Part shown: in pieces, positions 1 to 24,871 of the stretch | Position numbering within the stretch: the first letter of the stretch is position 1 | Layout of the letters: the number at the start of each line of letters is the position of its first letter | From: Triplophysa rosa | Lineage: Eukaryota > Chordata > Actinopteri > Cypriniformes > Nemacheilidae | Length of the DNA: 64,000 nucleotides | Direction: 5' to 3' | Assembly: GCF_024868665.1 (NCBI RefSeq) | Contig: NC_079905.1 | Coordinates: 7,542,379 to 7,606,378, forward strand | Translations under genes and position numbers: made by a program | Notes under the pieces: generated by a model | Database searches by the model: none | Seen by the model: only the letters and a program-made list of their open reading frames with translations | What the model was told of the DNA's origin: nothing

Positions 1-73
1 GTTGCACCCTTTGTTCTGGGTTTTATTAAGTAAAGTTAGAAGAGATGAATGTAGTACAACACATTGTGTGATG

Positions 74-104
74 CCCCCCCCACACACACACACACAGACA
101 CACT
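74..104. repeat. CA microsatellite
   Basis: A C-run runs directly into about nine CA units, ending in CAGACACAC. Confidence 0.85.
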
Positions 105-2309
105 GCGTCATGAACTATTTATAACACTGTAGATAGGAAACTCCAGATTTCACCTTCAATAATTGAAGTGGGGGCCCACACAAAAACCATGAATACTATT
201 AATTTGCTCTACCCTGCATCCTCCACCTATACTGTTAATCTGAGTTCAAAACATGCCCCAGTTTTAACAAACTACCCTTGGGCCATGAGTCCATAATCCC
301 CAAACTCAGACGGGTTCCCTCTGGAGCCATGGCAGAAACAATGTGTCTCTGAAAGCTCAGTCTTGCTCCTTTTCTGCAAAGTGTGTGGCTGAATTGATCT
401 CAAATTAGAACAACAGAAAGTACAAACCAATTTTTATCTGGATGAAGCAGATACTGTTCCTCCAGAATAGCCCTTTGAACACTTTATTATATGGCTTTTG
501 TTAATCTTCATTTCGGTTCTATGGTCAAGTGCTGTTTTAAAAACCCATGACTAAAAACAGATTTTTACACTTGTAATTAAAATAAAGCATCAGTGTTTCC
601 AACACAGCCATCCAGACATTTAGGGTTTCCAAAGTGAGAAAAACGCACAAACAGCCAAGGGCCCCAATTACAGTTTATGTATTTTCACCAGTGCTGTGAG
701 TCTCACAATTGCTGAAAGGGCACAACAGTGAAAGCGGCGATGGCAGAAACTGAGCCAACGACAACCAGACACAAACCAGATCCAGCCGAGCAGCACGCTG
801 ACGGTATCTAAATAAAGAGACACTGCAGACGGAGAGGTGTATAGATTTTCCAAACAGATAATGCGCAGGGAGCGTGTTGCATGATGTATGTCACTGTGTG
901 TGTGAGTGTATTAGTAGTCAAAGCACTGGGCCCCGGAGGCGATTCCTGTGTGTGCTTGCGATAAAGGGAGAACTAGAGGAAGTGAGGAGGGTGATGGGGG
1001 GCGAAAGGGAGAGAGTGCGAGTTGGAGAGAGAAATAGTTAAAATTGGAGAAGGATGTGGGTTGGGTGTGGAGTCAGAGACAGACAAAAAGAGAGAGAGAG
1101 AGAAGTTGAGTGGGGAAAAAGACAAGAGTGAACAACCAGCGGAGCTTGGAGCTTTTATGATGCTGTCAAGATTCCTGGATTCTGTCCCCGTCGGGCTCTC
1201 TCTATCTCCCCCTCTCTCTCTGCCCCTTTCCCTCACATGAAAAGAGGGGAAGAGTGTCTTGGCAGGGTAATTAAGAATGGCCTCTAAACACAGGAGTATG
1301 GCAGGAACACTCCAGATGAAAGTAAATGATTAAAATAATTACAGGCGCAGAGCTGATGAGCTGGAGTGCGGGGTGGCCGCCGGACATTTGTCGGTAATTA
1401 GATAATTAATCTGAATGCAAATGATGAGTCCTAACGAAGCAGTCAGGCTGAACCAGTGACAACCGCTGAAGGAGAGACCGATAGAAAGGGAAGAAAAAAA
1501 TATACTTTCATCACATGAATATGCAATTTATACAAAATAATTCAATAACAAATGCTACAGTGAAAATATATAACTTTATGAACAAACTGGTACAGAGAGT
1601 GCAAGCTCTCAGAAAAGGAAGATACTTTTCTTAACTATACATACACCCCACTGATTTTCAATAGGTTTTGCACTTATGATGTGCTAGGAACACCATGCAC
1701 AGTATAGGAAAGGGACACAAAGAACCAAAACTAATGAACCTGAATAGAAGTCTTTGCAGTGGATGGAGGCCATAGACGTTCTGCTGCAGCTGGTTGTGTA
1801 TACAATATCTGAAATCACCTGCCTGAGCAACACGATCAATCATTTATACTCATGTTAAGTTGTGTAGTAAAGATAATAAACACTATGGTCTTTAATGAAG
1901 AGCATTTAACAAATAAAACATGTCTTGGATATTTTAGTTTTGGAGATGATTATTGACTAAATTAATTAACAAAATTAAAATGTAATTGATATATATCGAT
2001 ACATAATCAATTTATAAATTTATATTAGGCTCATCACACTTTTTTATACGGACAAATTTTTACATCCATTCATGATTATCGAACAGGCTATGGATTTTTG
2101 AAAAGCTTTTGTAACAATACATTGTACTGCCAAATAGCAATGTTGACCCATTGAAAACTTTAACGCTAATGCTAACTAGAAAACCTACCATTCAATCTTG
2201 ACCTGTATTTAACTTTTTTAAATGTATATTTTTGTCATTTACAGTCCTCTTTCAAGTCTAATATTCTTCATTCATGTCAGAATGTTACTTTCTGGCCAAA
2301 TATCATCTT

Positions 2310-2483
2310 GCCCTGTCAGATTACTGTCACGTGACATTAGAAAAGACGCTCTCTCATGACGTATGAACAGTGCGCCACCGGTGACTGCTTTCATCTTTTG
2401 CTGTGTAATATCTGATTGAGTTGCACTACCAGTCCATTACCGAAGAACAGTGTGGTTAGTTTACTGTTAATTCAGTTCACGGC
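2310..2483 (+). promoter_or_regulatory. psmb2 proximal promoter and 5' UTR
   Basis: This lies directly upstream of the psmb2 start codon. It contains the palindromic E-box GTCACGTGAC at 2326-2335, a class bound by USF and TFE/MITF factors, and a CRE-like TGACGTA near 2358. There is no TATA box at a good distance, as expected of a housekeeping gene. The transcription start site is not determined; the assignment rests on position plus motifs. Confidence 0.55.
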
Positions 2484-8538
<6,055 letters not shown>

Positions 8539-8602
8539 GCAACTACTGTTATTCCCCTCTGGTCACACTCTTTTATATTGCAAATGTAACCCTCTGTGCT
8601 CT

Positions 8603-8608
8603 AATAAA
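8603..8608 (+). other. psmb2 polyadenylation signal
   Basis: AATAAA lies 65 bases after the stop codon, in a short AT-rich 3' UTR. Confidence 0.8.
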
Positions 8609-9746
8609 ACAAAAATTCCTGTTAGATAAACAATCTTATTTTGGCTTTATTAATGAATTAAGGCATATTTACATTCAAATGTATATCTCAGATTTAATCG
8701 GGTAGTTGTGTCATATAGTGTGACCAAAATTTAGAAAACAAACCTTTAATAATATAATATTTATATTATGAATGTTTATTTTTTACATATTAAACAGCAT
8801 AAGAGAGATATATCTTCATTGTTAGTTATGTCATACCAAAGGACACGTGTATAATATATAATATATCAACTACCCAATCACTTCCTGCACTTTGTTACAC
8901 AAAAACACACTCAAAAGTTTGTCAGGTCTATTTGTGTCATGCTGCAAAGTTGGCAAAAAGGGATTTAAAAAAAGAGACGTGCGCTTCTGCTATGTTTGGA
9001 TGTGTACTTGTTTCCTTACTCCTTTGTACACAAGTGTTTTTACACTCGGCTCGCGTGCGTTTGCGCGCCTCCTTCCCCTCTCTCCTCCACAGACAGGTGA
9101 TTAATAAACATTAAACAATCCCTCTCTCCTGAACACACCGGAATCTAAAGGGACGAGCAGCATATGTTCGCCTGCAGGCAAAGAGAAATGCAGAGCAGCC
9201 CTGCTGAGTGTCAGAGAGATGGGTGGGGGGTCATGGAAAGGGGGAGCGGGTAATTGACACTAAGGATGGGTACGTGTGTGTGCCTGTGTGAGTGAGAGCT
9301 GGCAGGGGGGCAGGTATGGAGATGCAGGCCCCTGAGCAGACGAAGAAAGGTAGAGTGACAGATGGGGTGAGAGAGGAGAGAACAGAGAGCCTAGCAACTG
9401 TTTAGCTGCGTTCTGCCACTGTAGTGATTGCCGAGCCCCCGGAGGTTAGTGGTCAGGACTGTTTTATCTCAGAGGTAATTCTGCTGGATTTGCCACTGTG
9501 TTACATTGAGGTTTTGGTGTGGGTAATGTCACCCTGCCTTTAGCAAATAGGGCTAGAAAATTCAAACTTCCCCCCTGGGTGTTCAATTTGTATCACGCTA
9601 ATTTTGTAATCACGCCAGACTTGCACCGCACCAACAAGTCCATTTATAAAAGGTAAAGAGCCACCTGGTTAGTGTATAAAATATACTCATGCAAGGGGTT
9701 TTCTGTGATTTGCAAATCCTAAAAGTGATGGGTGTCTTTTTTCCAT

Positions 9747-10029
9747 GCTAAAGGGATAGTTGAACCGAAAAGAATCCATCATTTATTTACCCTCATCCCA
9801 TTCCGAACCTGTTTGGTTTCTTTTTTTCTGCCGAACACAAAATATATTTTGAAGAACGTTGGAAACCAAACAATATTGGCATCCATTGACTTTAATTGTA
9901 TAGACACAAAACCACTATTTTCTCAAAATAACTTTTTTTTCTGTTTCACATAAAAAATGAATTCGTACAGGTTTGGAGGGTAAATAAACAATTACATAAT
10001 TTTTATTTTTGAATGAACTATTTCTTTAA
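9747..10029. mobile_element. Angel-like palindromic element
   Basis: A diverged copy of the family: CTAAAGGGATAGTTGAACCG at the left, ATGAACTATTTCTTTAA at the right, with the AACACAAAATATATTTTGAAG core. Confidence 0.8.
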
Positions 10030-10079
10030 TATGCTTATTTAACACTGTGGCCCATCGATTTACACCACATGAAAAATAC

Positions 10080-10275
10080 TTCAGTATACTTTTAGTATTT
10101 ACTGTAGTAAACTATAGTAAAATTCCTAGATACCATAGTGTTATTGGACCTTGCCAGCATAAATATTACTACAGTTTATTAATTTACTATAATTAATAGT
10201 ACAGAGTGCTATACATGCTGTAAAATACCACAGCATACTACAGTTTACTGCACTTTACTATAGTAAATATAATTT
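10080..10275. repeat. CTGTAGTAAACTATAG-rich interspersed repeat
   Basis: Repeated and inverted forms of ACTGTAGTAAACTATAGTAA and ACTACAGTTTACT occur across this stretch, ending TTTACTATAGTAAATATA. It looks like a short inverted-repeat element common in fish; the exact ends are unclear. Confidence 0.5.
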
Positions 10276-10859
10276 TTTCTGTTTAGTGTTGCTAAAAACA
10301 GAATTTGCAAACCTCGCATTTCAAAATAACTTCAATTCATATTCTTTGCATAAAGCAGTTTGTTGGTTTTGCTTTAATAATATATTACATTTACATTGCA
10401 ATACATCAATAAGAATACCAATAACATTAATAATAAACAGAACATGAAGTACAAAATGACATTTTACAAATTCGTTGTTTAATACATAAATTGCCACCCC
10501 AACTCTAATTGTCCGTGCCATGTGTGATTGGTTTTGGGCCCCGGTCTCCAGAGAACACAAATATCAGTCTTCTCATCCCGAGGATCCAGAGGGAGTTTGT
10601 GGTCCACATGCAGTGTGTATCAAAAATTGTTGCATTTCCTGCATCTCCTGGGAGACCTCAGATTTCATCAGACACGAATGTAACCATTCCATACTGGCTT
10701 GCGTTTCTGTGATCTGTGTCGGCGCAAAATCTGAACCCGGCAGCAAGATACTGCATGTAAATCAGTTGGCTGACACACACATTCATACACATAAATACAC
10801 TCATACACTCCTAAAAGTGAGGAAGGGCCCAGAAACAGCACTGTCTTTTTCCAAAGTGT

Positions 10860-18055
<7,196 letters not shown>

Positions 18056-18320
18056 CTGGAATAAGGTTCCGAGCTCTAATATGCCTTCTGCAGTTAGAAT
18101 TACAGCCTCCTTAAAATCTATCTGTCAATTAAAATCCCAAGTTCTCTCATATATGTGTTTGATCCATTAACTAGACATCCGAAAGTCCCGTGACTGTATA
18201 AGTGAATGTACTTCGCTCTGTATGAAGCTCTATATCAGAGTGGCCCCGTTAATCACACCCGAGCGCTCTTATAGCGCTACGTGTGGGGTGGAGGGAGGGG
18301 TCGGGTGTAGACCACCTTAA
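18056..18320 (-). promoter_or_regulatory. tfap2e 5' UTR and promoter region
   Basis: This is the sequence directly upstream of the MLVHTYSTM start codon on the minus strand. It includes a comparatively GC-rich, CpG-containing patch (about 18245-18315) with AGCGCT repeated on either side of TTAT. The start site is not resolved; the call is by position. Confidence 0.4.
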
Positions 18321-18958
18321 AGGGACATTAATTAATTCCTTTAAATTAATTAATTCACTTCATTCAGTTGAAAAATTACTTTCAGTGAGCCGTGTTATTT
18401 TTTTCTGTTCCTTGTTGCAACCATTTGATGGTTTAGCCTACTGAACTTTATTGATCATTTAAATATTTTAAGATAAACAATTATTTTCAGCTAAATAATT
18501 TAGCACGCGCAAGATAATTTTAACAAAGGCTGTATTTCTTATGTTTTCTGAGACGCTTGTGAATTTAAAATTAATCGCTAGCAGGAAATATGTAAACTGC
18601 GATTAAGCCTAAATTAAATGTTAAACGAATACACAAAGAGGATTAAAAAACGATCTTCTCATTACATAGAAAAAAACATGTTTAGGCTAGTAAGTTTCTC
18701 GCATATGACACACTCCGTCACTTCATGCACAATAAAGTAGAAATAAAGCACTAAAAATTCAACGAAACCCCAAGCCTACCTGTAAGCAGTAAGGTTCTGT
18801 TTTGCTCCTTGATTTCCACAACATGTTGTTTTGATGAAATTGTTATCTTCTGATGAATTCACGGAACAGGAGAGAAGAGAGTAGCTATATGTGTGCTTCC
18901 AGCTGAACGGTGAGAGAGGTATGAGAGAGACATGAGAGTATTATTGACAAAAAGAGTT

Positions 18959-18960
<2 letters not shown>

Positions 18961-19009
<49 letters not shown>
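18961..19009. repeat. GA microsatellite
   Basis: About 24 uninterrupted GA units. Confidence 0.95.
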
Positions 19010-19011
<2 letters not shown>

Positions 19012-20031
19012 TGGGTTGATGGCCGGAGGATAAACAGTGGAGTACGAGGGAGACAAAAAATGGGGGCAAACGAGATACTGAAAGTTTAGAGGCAAACAAA
19101 GGCCATCCCCATATCACCATTTGTGATGCATTAAAAAGAATAAAGGCGCAAAAAGTACAACTGTCTTTAACTGAACAAGTCTCTGTGTCTATAGCTGAAG
19201 AACACATTGTTCGTTACTTTTAATTCAAATTTGTGTTGTCCCTTATTTAGTTAACACAAAATCAGCACAAAATTACTCATAATGTGTTAAAAAACACGTT
19301 AAAATTCAATGCTGGAAAAACATTATTTAACCCATTCGTTGTAAAAATGTAACAAGGCTAGCCTAATATAGGCTAATTTTATTTATCCATTTAACCATGG
19401 TATCAACAATAACATTTGTGGTCATGTAGTGAAGTGTACTCACATCACGGTATGCTTTTGTCTATGTTAATGCATTAAGCATAGCCTATGTATCGAAGTG
19501 TTTAACAAAACGGAAGTTGGCTATACCTTTGCGGAAAAGCAACGGGAGTTAAAACAATTGACAAGGAAGTTTAGACAAAGTTTTTAGCAGTACTTTTATA
19601 GGTGACGTTCAGTTTAATGAATGGATAGGCCTACACGAAATGCGTTAAACGTGTAGGTCAAAATGTTGTATTTGCATACAAATATATGTAATGTTTTAGT
19701 AGTAGTAGTTTAGAGTTCAAACACGTTTTATGTTTGAGAGCTAACCTACTATGCACATATTCAGCTTTTGGTTATTCTGTCAATTTAATTATGTCGACTT
19801 GTTTAATCAAGATTGTTGTAAGGACTCCACCTAGTGGACATACCAACACAAGACAGGTCGATGAAAATTGGGAACAATGCATTTTCATTTACATCCATTA
19901 AATAAACTTACGTTCTAATTTAAAACGACTTTTCAATTTAAGATGCATAGTTCAAAGTTGTCTTTGGACATGGCACACTTGTAGAGGAGTAAATAAAAAT
20001 AGCAATAAATCAGTTCAAAAGCAAAAATATT

Positions 20032-20037
20032 TTTATT
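20032..20037 (-). other. ncdn polyadenylation signal
   Basis: TTTATT on the plus strand, that is AATAAA on the minus strand, about 125 bases after the ncdn stop codon. Confidence 0.65.
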
Positions 20038-20161
20038 TCATGTTCTGAGTCAGACTTTGCCCACAGAATGCATGTATTACAAATGTTTTTTGCATGTTAA
20101 ATGACACACAGACAACACAGTAAGTGCTTCATCAGTCTTTTTAAATACACGCTACGCTGGC

Positions 20162-23100
20162 CTACTCCATCAATACTTTGCTAAGCTGTGGCATACACTG
20201 AAGAGATCCGCAGCTTTGACTCTTAACCAACATACTGATGTCTTTGAGACACAAAGGGCATTGCTTGGCAATGGCGCACAAAACCTCCTCTAGGGCATCC
20301 TGAGAATGTTGGTCTGGGAGTTTTCCACTGGATCCTAGCAGGGTGAAGATGTTTTGCAGCCATTTTTCCTCTCTGATCAGGCTGGTTATCCAGGGCTGGG
20401 CCCTAACACAACCACCCAGAGCCTGCAAACTGAGCCTCCAGAGCTCTCCAGCCTCCTCCCAGTTTTCCAACCAGAGAGCGTTGATCTGTGCCGGATTAGA
20501 GGCCGATTCTGACTGTACAGCACTCAGGAGAAATGACAGAACCGAAGAGTAGAAACGCCGCTGACTGGGATCTACAGATTCTACAAAAGTTTGTAAAACC
20601 AGCATTAAGAAAGCAACAATAAAAAAGAAAAAAATCTGAATAAAAAAACATGACCCCATTCTTTTATTTACCCGTTAACTTAAAAACTATTTGTAATTCA
20701 TATTTATGAAGGTTGAATAAAGTATGAAATAGCACATTACTAAGTTGACTTGTGCAAATAATATACACTAAATCACTGTTACAGGAAAATGGCTGTACCT
20801 GTTAAAGCTGGTTTCAGTCTACCAATCATAAGACCCAACGTGGAACAGTTAGTAGCCAGGACCAGGAGGCGTGGCTTATGAAGAAGAACAGGCAGTGCCT
20901 CACTCAGCATGGTCTCAAGAGCGAGAAAACAAGGATCACTCCTGAGAGAATGCCAAGAAACGGTGCATCAAGCTATTTGTCTTTGCAAGTATCCCAAAAT
21001 GTGTGTTAAAGGGACAGTTCCCCCCCAAAAATAAAAAATCTGTCATCATCTTTTCACCCTTATGCTGTTTAAAACCTGTATATGACTCTTTCTTCTGTGG
21101 AACACAAATAGAGGATATTTTGAGAAACGTCTCAGTGGGTCTTGTGTGCATACAATAGAAGTAAATGGGCCAGTGTTGCTTGGTTACATTCTTCAAAATA
21201 TCTTCTTTTGTTTACACAGAGTTTACTTCTTTTGTTTATGCAGTTTTGGAATAACATGAGTAAATTATAAAAATGTTCACTTTTGGATGAAGTAACCCTT
21301 TAACAGTTCACATTTGATTTGTGCATACCTGACTCGTTCTGGCTCAGTGATGGCAAAATTGAGTAAAGCAGAGCATGCCGTTTCCAGTCCAGGATCTCGA
21401 GTCATTGTTTTCCCACTTTGACCTCTCAAAGACCCCCAGCCCTTGCTCAGAAAATCTACTAGCAAGGCTGGAGTATCCAGTGAAAGAAGAATCCGTCTTG
21501 GTTTATCTTCAGCAGACAGATGACACAAAGCTGGGAGTAGATATCTGAATCAAAAGGGAAAAGTTTATTACAGTAAAATACACAACATACTTCAAATACT
21601 TACAAAATGCACACAGTCATTAAGAAATAATATTGTTTTACCGCAAAGCGGCATCTTTGGTCCACATCCCATCTTGTGAATTGTTGTTGATGGACATTTT
21701 GGACATCCAATCAGTAAGCCCCTTTCCTATTCTTCCTCCCTTAAAGTGACTTTTAGAATAGCCAATGAGAAAAGGCAGAAGGTCGATGACATCCTCTTTC
21801 AGGCATGATGTTTCTTCAGCAAGCCAAGCACAGAGTGAGCGGAAAGTGGCGAACAGAAACAGATCATCAAAGTGGGCCTGATCCACCTAAATGAGACATT
21901 TTCAAGTATTAATGCTTTTACAAAGCTTCACTTACATTTATATATTTATTATTCATTTAGTACCTCATCCACACTCACCTGTTTAAGATAGTAAATAACA
22001 GCCGAGAAAGCCTCTTCCAAAACCCCCAAGACCTGCCTGCTCTGCTGAAGACTCAACCCAGTGATGGCTGTCTGTAACTGGGCAGGATTTGAGACCATCC
22101 CTTGGCTGCAGGCTTGCTCCATAGCAGCCTCCATGATACGATAGCAGGCAGTGAGGGTGTGCTGCTCCTGAGGGGACATTTTTGTTCCAGGCAGCTCTTC
22201 TAGACCCATCCTCACTTCCACGCACGCCCGGTTTACCAGCAGGCAGCACAATTTAGGAGGTCCCACAGACTCCCAGCCGTACAGATCCAACAGGCAAGCA
22301 GATAATACCAAAACAAGACCTAAATGCTCTTTGCTAAGTTTGCCCTGAACCAAGGGTCGCAGGGAAGTCCATAGATTACCCACAATCTCTTTAAACTCCT
22401 GGTTTACAGACTCGCCCCCTGGTGGAGGAAGGAACTGTGGTATTTGAGAGCACATCTCTAATCTGTCTTGATCTGAGACCCTGCAGAAGTTCTGGGAGAC
22501 GGTACCCAAAAGTGAGAGAAGATCAGAGGAGTGCTTAGTCCAAGCCCGGGGTCCAACACTGGAGGACAAGATGTGCCCAAGCAGTGGAAGTCCTTTTTCT
22601 TGGCTGAGAGTCTGTTTTTTCAGGACAGCTCTACATAGAGATGGAACCGCACCACGGGAAAACAGCTGCTCTGGACCTTGTGGTAAAGCACACACAGCGT
22701 TGACAACCTGGTAGCTGTCATATGCCAAAGCCTCGTCCAGTTTAGTCCCACCAGCTTGACCTGGTTCATCTCCTTTGCTCGAGGGATCTGGGCATGTTTT
22801 TTCATCCGACGATGTCATCTTGTTTGTCTGAGAATCATTGATATTTTCATCTCCATCATTGGTTTTCGTATTTTGAGAACTTGAGTTCTTCTCAGCTGTC
22901 CAGTTGGGTCCGTTCTCTAGTATGCTCAGAATCAAAGGGACTGTGCTCAGGAGTTGGGGATGAGCAGCCATGTTTGCATCTGTACTGAGGGCGGCAAGCA
23001 GGGCAGTACCCAGAGAGATCAATTCCTGAGGGGGCAACCCAGAGCTGTCTCCACCCCTGAATGCTGTCACCAGAAGGCGTGCCGGAAGATTCAAACCTAC

Positions 23101-23497
23101 TGCCTCAAAAATGCGATGCAGAGTCCCGTTATCCAGCTGGCCCGCTGGGCACAGCCTTGTGATCTGCAATAGATGCAAATTGACATATTGCACTAGAATT
23201 GTGTATATAGAATTATTCACACTTAATCTGTTATAGAACATAAAGTTTGGTGGAATAATGTAGAAAATTAGGAGGTTAAGCTACAGTTACCAGAAGCAGT
23301 GCTGCTAAAATGTGGCTGTCATTCTTTGCATTAGTGAGAGCGTGCAGACAGCGCTCGAGGACTTCCTTTTGAGACGCGGACAGGCCACATGAATCAGGTG
23401 CAGAACCGGGCCCGTCTGCTCCATTTGGCTCCTTATTGGGTGCATGCTGGTGGTAAGAGACTTCCTCTGGGTTAACATGACAACCATTCTCTGCCAT
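20162..23497 (-). CDS. ncdn: Neurochondrin, complete coding region
   Basis: Six coding exons in transcription order: 23497-23291 (exon continues upstream to 23510 as 5' UTR), 23163-21979, 21886-21642, 21544-21329, 20941-20799, 20580-20162. The joined frame gives 804 aa. Blocks shared with mammalian neurochondrin include LHALTNAKNDS, RIFEAVGLNLPARLL, AAHPQLL, LLVNRACVEVRMGLEE, AVIYYL and LCAWLAEETSCLKEDV. The predicted fold is armadillo/HEAT-like helical repeats. In mammals NCDN binds metabotropic glutamate receptor 5, restrains CaMKII phosphorylation and promotes neurite growth (family knowledge). The start is the ATG 13 bases inside the exon, giving MAENGCHV; the upstream ATG at 23524 lies in the intron. 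The protein is longer than human (729 aa), largely through an acidic, Ser/Asn/Asp-rich insert at residues ~153-210. It is head-to-head with med30. Confidence 0.96.
21006..21303. mobile_element. Angel-like palindromic TTAA element in ncdn intron
   Basis: It is flanked by TTAA at both ends (21006-21009, 21300-21303). The left end is AAAGGGACAGTTCCCCCC; the core GAACACAAATAGAGGATATT is paired with AATATCTTCTTTTGTTTACA. It sits between ncdn coding exons 4 and 5. Confidence 0.85.
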
Positions 23498-23510
23498 CTC
23501 CGGTGCCAAC

Positions 23511-24871
23511 CTATAAACATCCAATATTCAACAACGCTTTTAATAACTAGTAAAGGTACAAATGCATTCTCAGGACGCGCAACATTTACATTAGACACAT
23601 TACATTTAGAGATACGCATCCCCAAAAACATAAGGTAACGTACTCACAATGCGAGAGTCGGTTTAAATTGAGACACGCCAAAACGAGAATAGTAAACAAA
23701 ATTGAGTAAACAGGTTTAATATTTTATACCATCTTAAATCACATCGATGTAAATGAGTCTTACTTTACAGTTAACGTTAGCCTTCTTGTGTTATATTTTA
23801 AAGAAACGAATATGTTAACGTTAAGTCAAATCTAAATAATTAAAGACATTTTCAAAACACATAAATGTTCTAAGGGTTTTAATTTAATATACGTACAATA
23901 AAACAAACGTACAAATATGCACAATATACAGTAAACAAACCTGATAATCGAATAATGCCTTTCTGAACATCCACGTTGAATCTACGTACTAGACTACAAA
24001 TCTCGCGATACCTTCCTTCAACACCGGAGGCGTACGTTTTAAATTAAAAGTCCACGCAGTCCCTTTTTTCATTGTGTACATTATATTAGTTTTGTGTTAC
24101 CTTGGAATTTAGAGCAACCACGCCACAAAAATGCAAAGGTAAAATTAAAACAGCGTGAATTCAGGAGAACTGGAACGTTTTTGGCATTGTCCCAATTTAC
24201 CTGAATCAACCCTATACATTCATGTATATTATTATTATTACTAAATTATTTGAAAAATGTCGATTGCCACTTGTGGAGGTTAGTCAATATGTGATCCAGC
24301 ACACACTAAAAAAAATGAGATTTTTTTCGGTGACATCAAACTTGGAAAGTGGAACACAGGAAATGACGAAACAAGTGACGGATAATGGACCTCTGTTTGA
24401 AACAGAAAGCGAGCGGGGTGGAGAAGTATCGTTATTTAGACGTGTTTACTGTTTTCTTCTGGAATACAGCTACTTAAAGGCCAGGAGCAACATCATTAAA
24501 CACAGTTAAGTAACGTTATCTACATTGAGTTCTTCGTAAATACAGTGCTCTTAATATGAAGGGCAGAAGTGAAAAGCGCTGTTCATTCATCCTAATAATT
24601 CATTCAGTCTTATGTGTTAACGTTAGATGTCTGAAAATGTCCAGTAGCACTAAATAAATAAAGTCTACATGCTATTTCGTAAACGCTTATTTTTCCAGGT
24701 GTTATAACTTTAAACATTTATTTCAGGCAAACATACAAATTTGAAAAACACATTTTTGAAAGTCAAGTAAATGTTATTGTAGTGTCAAGTGTCAAAGATC
24801 GTGTTTCTCAGTTAAACCAAACACAGAAGCACAGATTTATTTTGTACTTGAATGATGTTTTCTGCTTTTAG
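23511..24871. other. ncdn-med30 divergent intergenic region
   Basis: This should hold the non-coding first exons of both genes: the ncdn ATG exon and the med30 ATG exon each start right after a splice acceptor. A minus-strand donor candidate is at 23641-23647 (GTGAGTA) and another just below 23941. No start site can be fixed from sequence alone. Confidence 0.6.
23985..24015. promoter_or_regulatory. Divergent promoter element ACTACA + TCTCGCGA
   Basis: ACTACAAA (23993-24000) runs directly into TCTCGCGATA (24001-24010). ACTACA-type (ZNF143/SIX5-like) and TCTCGCGA-type (ZBTB33/CGCG) elements are known from vertebrate housekeeping and bidirectional promoters. The position between two divergent genes supports a shared core promoter. 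Confidence 0.55.

Larger units (their letters stand above)
1..2483. other. Spacer upstream of psmb2
   Basis: No coding exon is recognisable here. It holds a short CA repeat near 74-104, a GA-rich purine tract around 960-1110, a homeodomain/octamer-rich stretch at 1255-1430 that resembles conserved regulatory DNA, and AT-rich sequence up to the psmb2 promoter. Small open frames in it have low-complexity or arbitrary composition. Confidence 0.6.
8539..10859. other. psmb2-tfap2e convergent intergenic region
   Basis: This holds the psmb2 3' UTR, a mixed-composition stretch (about 9030-9660) with no clear repeat signature, an Angel-like element at 9747-10029, a TACTGTAGTAAACTATAG-type repeat cluster at about 10080-10275, and the presumed tfap2e 3' UTR below 10860. 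Small frames here show no family resemblance. Confidence 0.6.
18321..20161. other. tfap2e-ncdn intergenic region
   Basis: AT-rich sequence with a GA microsatellite at 18961-19009 and the ncdn 3' UTR at the lower end. The leucine/serine-rich frames here arise from the GA repeat. No gene or transposon with clear ends was seen. Confidence 0.6.

Noticed and set aside
22954..23172. Plus-strand frames across ncdn exon 3
   Set aside because: Shadows of the conserved minus-strand coding exon.
23498..23524. Upstream ATG (MDVYRLAPE) for ncdn
   Set aside because: It lies before the splice acceptor TTTATAG at 23511-23512, so it is intronic; the exon itself offers the MAENG start.
24222..24509. 95-codon plus-strand frame between ncdn and med30
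   Set aside because: No family resemblance, not joined to med30 by a fitting donor in frame, and composition looks arbitrary.
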